A DNA stretch of 49,196 nucleotides from Bradyrhizobium sp. (GTDB lineage: Bacteria; Pseudomonadota; Alphaproteobacteria; Rhizobiales; Xanthobacteraceae): contig NZ_JAUSLT010000097.1 of NCBI RefSeq assembly GCF_030646015.1, positions 1 through 49,196 of the forward strand, given 5' to 3'. Position numbers and translations under genes: made by a program. A model generated the notes under the pieces. That model was not told the DNA's origin, searched no databases, and saw only the letters and a program-made list of their open reading frames with translations. Shown one piece after another: positions 41,236 to 48,915 of the stretch. How positions within the stretch are numbered: position 1 is the stretch's first letter; each line of letters opens with the position of its first letter.

Positions 41236-42126
41236 TCATCGCCCGTCGTACTGGTCCGGTCCCATCGCAAACTCCCACTGGTCGTGGCCGTGCGCATAGG
41301 TCTGGTTGGTCGAGGCCGGATTGCGGTTGACCAGCGGCCGCAGGTACATCGGGTGGGTGGCGCTGCGCACCTCGTGCTCCACCGTGAACAGGGGCCGGCC
41401 GTCGGCGAGATCGACGATGTCGCGAAAGCGGTACTGGTACGGGTTGTCTTCCTGCGAGACCAGGCCGCGATCCAGCAGCCGGCGGTAGGGGCCGGAAAAA
41501 TTCGTGATGTACATCTGCACATGGTGGCCGTCGTAGTCCGGCAGCGCGCGGTCGGTCTCGCGGAACTGGAGGTATTGGTCCTTGCCCATCTTGGCGCGCG
41601 CCACCGAGCCGTCGCCGTTCTTCAGTTCGGCGGGTATTCCCATGATCTCAGGATAGAAGGCGGCAATGCCTTTCGCGGTCCCGACCGGCACATCGAACTC
41701 GACATAGGGGATACCGAGCGTGATGCGCCCGAACCGCGCGGCGTCCGGCTCATGGCAGCGCACGCGATTGCCCCACGGGCATGTCGCCTCGACATAGTCG
41801 TTGTGCTCGCTGAAGGCGAAGGCGGTGCCGGCCAGCTTGGGGGCGACGGCGGCGAGCCGGGCGAGCAGGGCCTCGCGACCGGAAATCACGAGGCCGGTAT
41901 GGCCACGTAGCACCTGCGGCGCGCCGCTCGGCAGGTGAAACTGGCTGCGGCCGACATTGATCCACATGTTGGTGTCGGACACCATCAGATAGGGATCGCG
42001 GGTCAGCCCGAGCCCGGCGACATAGAACAAGGTGGCCAGCCGCTGGTCGGGCACCTGCACATTGACGTGTTCGAGATGGATCGAGTTGCCGAGATCCTCG
42101 GCGGCGCGGTCGAATTTTTGTTGCAT
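41236..42126 (-). CDS. VOC-family (glyoxalase/dioxygenase-like) protein
   Basis: 296 residues made of two VOC modules (about 15-130 and 140-250): IHLEHVNVQVPDQRLATLFY opens the first and LGIPYVEFDVPVGTAKGIAA the second. Possible metal ligands include H19 of LEHVNV and acidic residues near the C-terminal strand. The family contains extradiol dioxygenases, glyoxalases and isomerases, so the reaction is not assignable. Upstream and coupled to a PLP enzyme gene. Confidence 0.85.
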   Translation of the reverse strand: MQQKFDRAAEDLGNSIHLEHVNVQVPDQRLATLFYVAGLGLTRDPYLMVSDTNMWINVGRSQFHLPSGAPQVLRGHTGLVISGREALLARLAAVAPKLAGTAFAFSEHNDYVEATCPWGNRVRCHEPDAARFGRITLGIPYVEFDVPVGTAKGIAAFYPEIMGIPAELKNGDGSVARAKMGKDQYLQFRETDRALPDYDGHHVQMYITNFSGPYRRLLDRGLVSQEDNPYQYRFRDIVDLADGRPLFTVEHEVRSATHPMYLRPLVNRNPASTNQTYAHGHDQWEFAMGPDQYDGR

Positions 42127-42235
42127 GGACCCGGGTTCCCAAGGCGTTTCGACACATCATAGGCAAGTCGCCGCCCTAATCCAGTCATTCGGGCGATCCA
42201 GGCTTGAGCGGTGTTCCCGGTAAGCGCCCGCATGA

Positions 42236-43003
42236 TCAGCCCCCGATAATGCCTTTGAGGCCGGTATAGGCCGAACCCGCCGCGGTCGCGACGACACCTG
42301 CCAGCGGGCCGACCGTTCGCATCAGATCCTGGATGCGACGCGCGCGGCGGCGCAGTCCCTCTTCGCCGACATGTTGGCCGAGCGTCCGCGCGATACGGAA
42401 AGCGCCCGCGCTCGGCTTTCCGCCCGATTCAATCGTGGTGGGCAGCACGACAAACACTAGCAAGGCGAGGATGTTGCCGGTGAGAAATGCGAGCGCAATG
42501 CTGAGCCCGTACTCGAACGATTCCCGCCACTCCAGAAACGTCGGGGGAATGATCGGCACGTTGTCGATGATCCCGATCACCGTGAGCATCCCGCTGACGC
42601 TCAAAAAGGCAACCAGGGCGCCGAGGCCGAACGCGCTCCGAACCCCGACCCTGCTCACGATGTAGGCGGCCATGCCAAACGGCAACGGGATGGCGAACGA
42701 TGCGAGCCGCAGATAGAGCGGAGAGAGATTGAACTGAACCGTGATCAAATAGTGCGCGACAAGCAACAACAGCGCCGCCGGTATCACATAATACGCGGCA
42801 TAGCGCGCAATGAAGCGGGCCGGCGCATCGCGCAGCGCGAGCTGCGTGTTGACGCTGTCGAGCCGGTGCTGCATGCCGTCGAGTTCGCTGACGAGGTCAT
42901 GAATTTCGAGAATGACGGGTCTGACGAGGCGCAGATCGCGCCCGCAGTCCTTGCAGACGACAGCCTCGTCCTTGATGGTTTCAGCGCAGAACGGGCACTC
43001 CAT
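42236..43003 (-). CDS. Zinc-ribbon membrane protein of the CHAT cluster
   Basis: 255 residues. N-terminal zinc ribbon CPFCAETIKDEAVVCKDCG (C3, C6, C17, C20), a short coiled-coil (VSELDGMQHRLDSVNTQLAL), then four hydrophobic segments (about 70-95, 100-118, 123-147, 165-190), and an amphipathic C-terminal half. No family name recognised beyond the ribbon. It ends the leftward gene cluster headed by the CHAT protein, 78 nt after the next gene. The ribbon would face the cytosol. Sensor or scaffold roles are speculation. Confidence 0.8.
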   Translation of the reverse strand: MECPFCAETIKDEAVVCKDCGRDLRLVRPVILEIHDLVSELDGMQHRLDSVNTQLALRDAPARFIARYAAYYVIPAALLLLVAHYLITVQFNLSPLYLRLASFAIPLPFGMAAYIVSRVGVRSAFGLGALVAFLSVSGMLTVIGIIDNVPIIPPTFLEWRESFEYGLSIALAFLTGNILALLVFVVLPTTIESGGKPSAGAFRIARTLGQHVGEEGLRRRARRIQDLMRTVGPLAGVVATAAGSAYTGLKGIIGG

Positions 43004-43081
43004 CAGAGGTCGCGTCCAGGGCGCGGCGCGTTGCAGCCGATCGGCGACAGAGGGGTCTCTCGCCGCACTCGCCCGGCCATC

Positions 43082-43312
43082 TCAGGCGCCGGCTGCATCG
43101 GGGCCTCCCGTTGGCCGCCCGCGGCCCATGGATAGCCGCGCTTCCTTCTCGGCCAGTTCGTCACGCAACTGGTCGCGTATCCGGATGAGATCCTCGAGCT
43201 CCTTCCGCAGCGATGCCGGAATTTCGGTTTCGCGATTGCAGGTCGGACAGACCGGCGCGGCCGCCTCCTTCTCCGAGAAACAGAACGGACAGCGCACCGT
43301 TGAAGTGGTCAT
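43082..43312 (-). CDS. Small zinc-ribbon coiled-coil protein
   Basis: 76 residues: zinc ribbon VRCPFCFSEKEAAAPVCPTC (C8, C11, C22, C25) followed by a short coiled coil (LRKELEDLIRIRDQLRDELA) and a Gly/Pro tail. The ribbon resembles that of the neighbouring membrane protein, suggesting a related pair. Starts only 4 nt after the upstream gene's stop, so it is co-translated. Cytosolic. Function unknown. Confidence 0.78.
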   Translation of the reverse strand: MTTSTVRCPFCFSEKEAAAPVCPTCNRETEIPASLRKELEDLIRIRDQLRDELAEKEARLSMGRGRPTGGPDAAGA

Positions 43313-43316
43313 GCTT

Positions 43317-43772
43317 TCACTGTTCGACCTTCAGAACGAAGTTCGCCGTGGCCGTGCGGCCTTCCGAATCCTTGATGTCGACGCGGACCATGTGATCGCC
43401 GGGCGGTAGTTCGGCAGCGGGTACGTCAATTCCCGTCGTATTGACGAACGGCTTGATCCGCGGGGTCAGGTCGACATTGGGGGTGCGCAGATAGGTGGCC
43501 TGTACCGTATCGAGATCGACTTTGGATCCGCCATAGGTCTGGAACTTGAGCTGGAGTCGGACCGGCGAGCGGATCGCGCCGGCCTGCGGCACCAGTTCAA
43601 CCTTCGGACCGCGGGTGACGCCGCGCGCCGACATGGCAATCGCCCCCTTCGGTGGCGGCAGTTTCGCCTCGTCCGAGGTTATCAACACCAGATTGGCGGC
43701 GTGCACCGGCTCGGCGACGGTCAAACCAGCGGACATGCAGATCGCCAGCCCGGCGAGTGAGAGTAAGCGCAT
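43317..43772 (-). CDS. Secreted beta-rich protein of the CHAT cluster
   Basis: 151 residues from MRLLSLAGLAICM; the start is fixed by GGAGG six nt upstream (complement of 43779-43783). Sec signal ends near PVHAANLV. The mature part is beta-rich, with an Ig/cadherin-like C-terminal half (DVPAAELPPGDHMVRVDIKD, GRTATANFVLKVEQ). No enzyme motif, no cysteine in the mature protein. Probably periplasmic or exported. Lies between the Cys-repeat gene and the small zinc-ribbon gene. Confidence 0.82.
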   Translation of the reverse strand: MRLLSLAGLAICMSAGLTVAEPVHAANLVLITSDEAKLPPPKGAIAMSARGVTRGPKVELVPQAGAIRSPVRLQLKFQTYGGSKVDLDTVQATYLRTPNVDLTPRIKPFVNTTGIDVPAAELPPGDHMVRVDIKDSEGRTATANFVLKVEQ

Positions 43773-43842
43773 CACAATCCTCCATTCCAAAAGTAACTTT
43801 ACTTCAGCACGCAGGCCAAAGGAAAAAATGTGTCCGGACCAT

Positions 43843-44304
43843 CTATCGGCCTCCCGCCGCGGCTGTCACCGCGGCCGAGCGCCATACGCATGCCCGCACC
43901 GCCCAGGAGATCGACAACCGGCACTGCTCGACGAAGCGGTCCGGTGGGCCGCCGTCGCTTTGAACGCGGTTTCGAACGCACGCCTGAACCATGGGGCGGC
44001 CTACCGTGCTGCGGCAATTCTCCACAAGGTGCGGAACCGTCCGCTGGACGCAGGCCCGAACGGCAGGAATCGCATCGGTTCGGCAGGATCGAACATAGTT
44101 TCGCGGCTTGCCGCCCTGATGCTGCACGCGCGATCGCACGCAGGCCTGCACGATCGGTTTGCCGACCGTCATCCGGCATTCCTTCACGGCGCTCGCGCCG
44201 GAATGCGCGGCCGCCTGCGGCGGGATCATGGTCGCGCCGGAAATCAGCAACCCACACGCAAGACCTAAAATGCGGCCCGTGCGTCTGCGCAAGGTGCTTG
44301 CCAT
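43843..44304 (-). CDS. Secreted protein with two four-cysteine repeats
   Basis: 153 residues from MASTLRRRTG, an export signal ending near PPQAAAHS. The mature protein is two 54-residue repeats, each C-x11-C-x18-C-x10-C: C43/C55/C74/C85 and C97/C109/C128/C139, with the shared texts TVGKPIVQAC or TVGRPMVQAC and AVRACV. The same motif occurs once at the N-terminus of the adjacent CHAT protein. Starts one base after the CHAT stop, so coupling is tight. In the periplasm the cysteines would likely form disulfides. No known family recognised. Confidence 0.85.
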   Translation of the reverse strand: MASTLRRRTGRILGLACGLLISGATMIPPQAAAHSGASAVKECRMTVGKPIVQACVRSRVQHQGGKPRNYVRSCRTDAIPAVRACVQRTVPHLVENCRSTVGRPMVQACVRNRVQSDGGPPDRFVEQCRLSISWAVRACVWRSAAVTAAAGGR

Positions 44305-44305
44305 C

Positions 44306-47300
44306 TCAACGTTTCCCGCCGTCGCCGATGATGGTGTAGGGCGCCCAGAACAGCGGATGCGCATAGGCGAACTCGGTCTTGCCCGCGGCGTCGGTGTAAC
44401 CGGCGCCGTCGACCATCGCCATCATCGCCTGCCGCAGCGCCTCGCCGCGGGTCAAGCTCTTGTCGTCGGCCTGGCGCTTGAACAGGTCGGTCACCAGTTC
44501 GCGCGCCGACTGCGAATGCACCGACCAGTTCGTCACCAGCAGGGCGCGCGTGCCGGCGTAGAAGAAGGCGCGGCCGAGACCCGACGCCGCTTCCGCACCG
44601 GCGCCGGCACCGGCGCCGGTGTTGCAGGCCGACAGCACCACCCAGTCGGCATCGAGCCTCATCGACAGGATCTCCGACATCGTCAGCAACCCGTCGCCGT
44701 CGCTGCCGGAAAGTGCGGGCGCCGACAATGCGAGGGCCGGTTGCGTCAGTCCGTTTAACTCGCCCGGCACCAGACCATGGGTCGCGAAAGCCAACACCTT
44801 GAATCCCGACAGATCCATCGCCTTCACCGCCTTCTCGTTGGCGTCCTTGCCGAGATGGAGCACCTTCGCGGGATCCGCCTGCAGCGCCAGCGCGATCGAT
44901 TTCAGTTCCTCCGCCGTATCCGGCAGCCGCGGCAGCAGCGCTAGTTCGGCGCTATCGACGCCGTCCAGTTTCGGACTGTTCCGACGCTTCAGCGGAACGC
45001 CGCGGGTCATGATGCCGGAGGCATCCGCTACCTGCACCGGGGCAGCCAAATCGGCCTCGGCGGCCTGCTCCTTGCTGAAATAGGGATCGCCGAATGCTAT
45101 CAACTCACTGCGCTCGGGCTTGCCCGGCGGCAGTTGCCGCAGGGTTCGCAACGCCGCCGACGACGGCACCATCGTCACCGCATGGGTGCGCGCGAGCCAG
45201 GGCACATTGCGATAGCTCGCGAACAGCGGTTCATCACCGGCCTTGATCTCGGCCGGCATCGTCGGCAACAGCGGCAACGGCAGTAGCCCGAGCGCGCCGT
45301 TGGTCACGACGATCAGGCTCTTCGCCGATTTCCAGCCGGCTTCCACCGGCTTCAGCAACAGCGAATAGAGCTCGTAGCCGAGCGCGACGTCGAACGCCGG
45401 AATGTCGGAGATCATCGCCGCATTCGGCTCCAGCGCCTCGCGCAGCTTGCGCACCTTGCTCTCGATCTCGCCAGCGGGGACCTTCACCGCCGCGAACGTC
45501 ACTGGTCCGTCCTTCGGCACCGCCCAGACGAAGCTGCCCCGCCGCCCGAAATAGAACGACAGCATCGCCTCGCCCGGCGTCAGCGTCGCCTTGATCTGCT
45601 CGACGGTGGGAGGTTTGGGGTCGATCAATTCGGCGTAACTCGGGAACTTCCGGTTGATCTCCAGGCGCACCTTGTCGCGATCGGAACGCAGCTTGTCGAT
45701 CGAGGCGTTGGTGGCCTTCACGACCTTTTCGTCGCGCGCATTCGACGACAGCGCGTTGTTGAGCGCGCCGAGCTGCGCATTGATCTGCTTGCCGAAATCC
45801 TGCTCCTTGCGGACCAATTCGGCAAGCGCGGGATCCTTCGCCACGCTGCGCGCGCTCGACGCCGACAGCGCCCTTTGCACCGACTGGCCGCGAATCGAAT
45901 CCGCCAGCGCAAAGGTTTCCAGCGAGACCTCGCCGGTGGCGTTGTCGTTATTCTTCGCCAGCATCGCAATGTAGGCTTCGACGATGTTCTGCAGCCGCTG
46001 GCTGCGCGCGGCGCTGACCGTGTCGTCATCGTCGTCGGCGTTCTCGCGCGAGGCCGCCATCAGGATCGGGATCGCCGCCTTGAACTCGCGGATGGCGTCC
46101 GCATCTCTCCCCGCGATGGCATAGCCGACCGCCAGCGTGCCGCGCGCCGCGGCGGTGTCGAAATGCTTCTCGCCGACCCGGCCGACGTCGCGTTTCAGCA
46201 ATTCCTGCGCCGCCGCGATGCCGGTTTCGACCTGGCCCGAAGCATACAATGCGGAAATGCGGGAGCCGTTCAGTTCGAGCACCTGCTTGCGCCCCGGTTC
46301 CCACTTGGCGATCGCTTTGTCCAGTTCGGCATAGACCGTGGCGGCTTCGGTGGACTTGCGCTGGAAGTTCAGAACTGCCCCCAGCTGCGACAGAATCTGC
46401 GCGCTGAACTGGGTGCCGTCTCCAATGCCGACGGTGCGCTGAATGTCGAGCGCCGAGCGGATCAGCATTTCCGCATCTGCATAGCGGCCCTGTTCGACCA
46501 GAACTCCGGCAAGACCCATCACATAACGCGTTGTCAGCGGATTGTATTTGCCCTGGGCTTTCAGCCGCGCCAGCAGTGCGCTACGCGCGTCGACCTCCGC
46601 TTCGGCGAGCCGCCCCTGCTTCGCTTTCATGCGCGCGGCATTCAGAAGATCGCTATCCGCAATCTGGCTAACCTGGGTTTCCTTCGGGCCATAATCGATT
46701 TTCTTGAGATCGGGGATCCAGGCTTTCCTGTAATCCGCAGCCTTCCTGTATGAAGCTTCCGCCTCGCGATATAGTCCGCGGGCTTCGAAGATCGTCGCCC
46801 GCCCATTCTCGAAATCAGCTTCCCAACCTCGGCCCCTGACATTGTAGGCCTCCCGCTTCTGCGGAATGCCGCTGGTTCGCACATCCGTCAGGTATGCCTG
46901 CATCCGCCGCAGATAACCCTCGGCCTGCACGATGTCGCCGCTCAGGATCAGCGCCTGCATGATGTTCCGGCTGGCGCTGAAGATATGCCCCCCCATGCCC
47001 CGTACGTTCTGCGTCTCGCGGATCATTTGCTGAAACATCTCGACAGCTGTCTTCAAATCGCCCACGGACTGCTTCTGCAACGCAACAAACCCGCGAAGAC
47101 GCTGCTTCAGCAGCGGATCACCGCCATTTCCGGCGATGCTGAGACCCTTCTCCCCGTCGGCGATGGCGTCCGCATAGCGGCCAAGGACCGACTTTGCATT
47201 GCCGCGGTCAAAGTAGAATTCCGCCAGATCGGACACCGAGAGTCCTTTTTCCGGCTCGTCCTCTGCCTCTTCTCTGAGTTTGGCGAGTGTCGCCGGATCG

Positions 47301-47743
47301 GGCTTCTCGTTGTCGAGAACGGTGGTAATGTCGGCAATCGTTCGCGGCGGTGCGACGAACCCGGCGGGCAGCGCGTTGCCGAGATCGACCGCCTCCTTCT
47401 TCGTCTTGCCGTCGTCGACGGCGATCGCAACATTGGCGCGGCCATTGGCCTTGTTCAGCGCCGCCATCACGCAGGCCCGCACGCTCGGGGTCGCCTTGGC
47501 GCGGCAGGCTGCCCGTTTTTGCTCGGCGTCAGGGCCCTTGCCCTGCCCCGCCATGCATGACTGAACCATTGATCTTCCGATGGTCTCGACGCAACCAGCC
47601 TTCGCCTGCTCCATCGACAGCGCGATCGCACGGTCCGGGATCATTGCGATGCAGCAGGTGGCCGCCAGGGCGCTGAAGCAGGTCCTCAACCGCCGGCCGA
47701 GGCGGGATCGTCCAACATTTGCGGCGATGATGAAATCCGACAT
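44306..47743 (-). CDS. Secreted TPR-CHAT (caspase-like) protein
   Basis: 1145 residues. ATG at 47743 is chosen for its ribosome site (GAGG, 9-nt spacer); upstream frame is open but unconserved. N-terminal export signal (to about residue 43), then one four-cysteine repeat (C51, C63, C80, C91), TPR-like helices (about 165-560), a coiled coil (about 610-690), and a C-terminal CHAT domain (about 705-1140). The caspase-type dyad is intact: H989 in AFATHGL and C1040 in LSACNTG. The usual HPLFWAPYTIIG close is present. Likely a cysteine peptidase; an extracytoplasmic location is unusual for CHAT proteins and is inferred from the signal. Confidence 0.9.
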   Translation of the reverse strand: MSDFIIAANVGRSRLGRRLRTCFSALAATCCIAMIPDRAIALSMEQAKAGCVETIGRSMVQSCMAGQGKGPDAEQKRAACRAKATPSVRACVMAALNKANGRANVAIAVDDGKTKKEAVDLGNALPAGFVAPPRTIADITTVLDNEKPDPATLAKLREEAEDEPEKGLSVSDLAEFYFDRGNAKSVLGRYADAIADGEKGLSIAGNGGDPLLKQRLRGFVALQKQSVGDLKTAVEMFQQMIRETQNVRGMGGHIFSASRNIMQALILSGDIVQAEGYLRRMQAYLTDVRTSGIPQKREAYNVRGRGWEADFENGRATIFEARGLYREAEASYRKAADYRKAWIPDLKKIDYGPKETQVSQIADSDLLNAARMKAKQGRLAEAEVDARSALLARLKAQGKYNPLTTRYVMGLAGVLVEQGRYADAEMLIRSALDIQRTVGIGDGTQFSAQILSQLGAVLNFQRKSTEAATVYAELDKAIAKWEPGRKQVLELNGSRISALYASGQVETGIAAAQELLKRDVGRVGEKHFDTAAARGTLAVGYAIAGRDADAIREFKAAIPILMAASRENADDDDDTVSAARSQRLQNIVEAYIAMLAKNNDNATGEVSLETFALADSIRGQSVQRALSASSARSVAKDPALAELVRKEQDFGKQINAQLGALNNALSSNARDEKVVKATNASIDKLRSDRDKVRLEINRKFPSYAELIDPKPPTVEQIKATLTPGEAMLSFYFGRRGSFVWAVPKDGPVTFAAVKVPAGEIESKVRKLREALEPNAAMISDIPAFDVALGYELYSLLLKPVEAGWKSAKSLIVVTNGALGLLPLPLLPTMPAEIKAGDEPLFASYRNVPWLARTHAVTMVPSSAALRTLRQLPPGKPERSELIAFGDPYFSKEQAAEADLAAPVQVADASGIMTRGVPLKRRNSPKLDGVDSAELALLPRLPDTAEELKSIALALQADPAKVLHLGKDANEKAVKAMDLSGFKVLAFATHGLVPGELNGLTQPALALSAPALSGSDGDGLLTMSEILSMRLDADWVVLSACNTGAGAGAGAEAASGLGRAFFYAGTRALLVTNWSVHSQSARELVTDLFKRQADDKSLTRGEALRQAMMAMVDGAGYTDAAGKTEFAYAHPLFWAPYTIIGDGGKR

Positions 47744-47848
47744 GAAAAGGTCCTCGATAAAATTCCTCGCCAGAAGCCGATCCGCATCGAAAAAAAACGG
47801 GATGCAAGCGTTTTTCAAAACAACGTGGAAATGATCGGTTACTTCTGG

Positions 47849-47871
47849 ACGGCCCCCCCGGGGGTTGCCGT
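47849..47871. promoter_or_regulatory. GC-rich palindrome in the CHAT leader
   Basis: ACGGC, seven C, five G, TT, GCCGT: a 23-bp inverted repeat broken at two positions, about 105 bp upstream of the CHAT start. It may be an operator or a strong leader hairpin. Confidence 0.4.
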
Positions 47872-47982
47872 ACAAGTGTGAATACAATGACCTTTTATGC
47901 CTCCCCGCAAGAAAAAAAGGGCATTCGGTTGTCCGTCACTTCAGGAAACGGACGACAATTAACGTCGCCGATGCAATCGTCA

Positions 47983-48028
47983 GTCTATCCGCCGTAACTT
48001 TGCACCAAATCCGCCACCCCGACCAGCA
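47983..48028 (-). repeat. Degenerate duplicate of the fliP 3' end
   Basis: The 25 bases 47983-48007 equal 48158-48182 at 23 positions, and similarity continues with small gaps to about 48028. Both encode LVQSYGG followed by TAG. Confidence 0.75.
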
Positions 48029-48116
48029 CATTGGGTGTATTGCCGCCGAGCCGGTTGTGGGCCGAGGCGACAGCCGGAACGACGCGGCCGAAAGCGCTGG
48101 TGACGCCACTTTGCAT
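47985..48116 (-). pseudogene. 43-codon remnant ending like FliP
   Basis: A short frame from ATG 48116 ends VLVGVADLVQSYGG-stop, mirroring the FliP C-terminus VLVDGWSLVAGSLVQSYGG. The first ~25 codons are unlike FliP. Best read as a duplication scar rather than a functional gene; a small real gene cannot be excluded. Confidence 0.3.
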
Positions 48117-48159
48117 GGGGTTGTTCTGGCGTTTTGAGTCCAGGCCCTGGCGTTTCGGT

Positions 48160-48915
48160 CTACCCGCCGTAGCTTTGCACCAGGCTGCCCGCCACCAGCG
48201 ACCAGCCGTCGACCAGCACGAAGAAGATCAGCTTGAACGGCAGCGACACCACCACCGGCGGCAGCATCATCATGCCCATCGACATCAGCACCGAGGCGAC
48301 CACGAGGTCGATGATCAGGAACGGCAGGAACAACAGGAAGCCGATCTCGAAGGCGCGCTTCAGCTCGGAGATCATGAAGGCCGGCACCAGGATCCGCAGC
48401 GACAGGTCCTCGGGCGTCGCCGGCGGCGGCTCCTTCGACAGGTCGATGAACAGTTTCAGGTCTTTTTCGCGGACGTTCTTCTGCATGAAACCGCGCAGCG
48501 GCACCGACGCCCTCTGCAGCGCGTCCTCGATGCCGATCTGGTTGGCGATCAGGGGCTTGATGCCGTCGTCATAGGATTTCTGCAGCACCGGGCCCATCAC
48601 GAACGCGGTCAGGAACATCGCCAGCGCAATGATAACCGAATTCGGCGGCGCGGTCGCGGTGCCCAAAGCCGTACGCAGCAATGACAACACCACCACGATC
48701 CGGGTGAACGACGTCATCATGATCAGGATCGACGGCGCGACGGACAGGATCGTCAATAGCGCGATCATCTGGATCGCGCGCTCGGTGACGCCGCCGCCAC
48801 CGCCACCGAGATTGATGCTGATGTCCTGCGCGAACGCCGGAGCTGTGAGCGCTCCGGCGGCGATCAGTGTGGCAAGAAGTAAAACAACTCTACGCGGGGA
48901 GGCCGCCGGCCTCAC
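48160..48915 (-). CDS. fliP: Flagellar export gate protein FliP
   Basis: 251 residues from a GTG start overlapping the fliO stop by 4 bp (GTGA). A cleavable signal (about 1-29, ATLIAAGALTAPAFAQ) is followed by the FliP domain: TERAIQMIALLTILSVAPSI, MTSFTRIVVVLSLLRTALG and IDLVVASVLMSMGMMMLPPV. It forms the core of the type III export gate with FliQ and FliR in the inner membrane. A degenerate copy of its last codons lies 175 bp downstream. Confidence 0.97.
   Translation of the reverse strand: MRPAASPRRVVLLLATLIAAGALTAPAFAQDISINLGGGGGGVTERAIQMIALLTILSVAPSILIMMTSFTRIVVVLSLLRTALGTATAPPNSVIIALAMFLTAFVMGPVLQKSYDDGIKPLIANQIGIEDALQRASVPLRGFMQKNVREKDLKLFIDLSKEPPPATPEDLSLRILVPAFMISELKRAFEIGFLLFLPFLIIDLVVASVLMSMGMMMLPPVVVSLPFKLIFFVLVDGWSLVAGSLVQSYGG

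Larger units (their letters stand above)
47744..48159. other. Intergenic region between the CHAT cluster and fliP
   Basis: 416 nt. Contains a near-perfect 23-bp palindrome at 47849-47871 (ACGGC arms around C/G runs), an inverted repeat GTCCGT / ACGGAC (47931-47936, 47948-47953), and a partial copy of the fliP 3' end at 47983-48030. The CHAT promoter should lie here, but no clear -35/-10 was identified. Confidence 0.6.
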
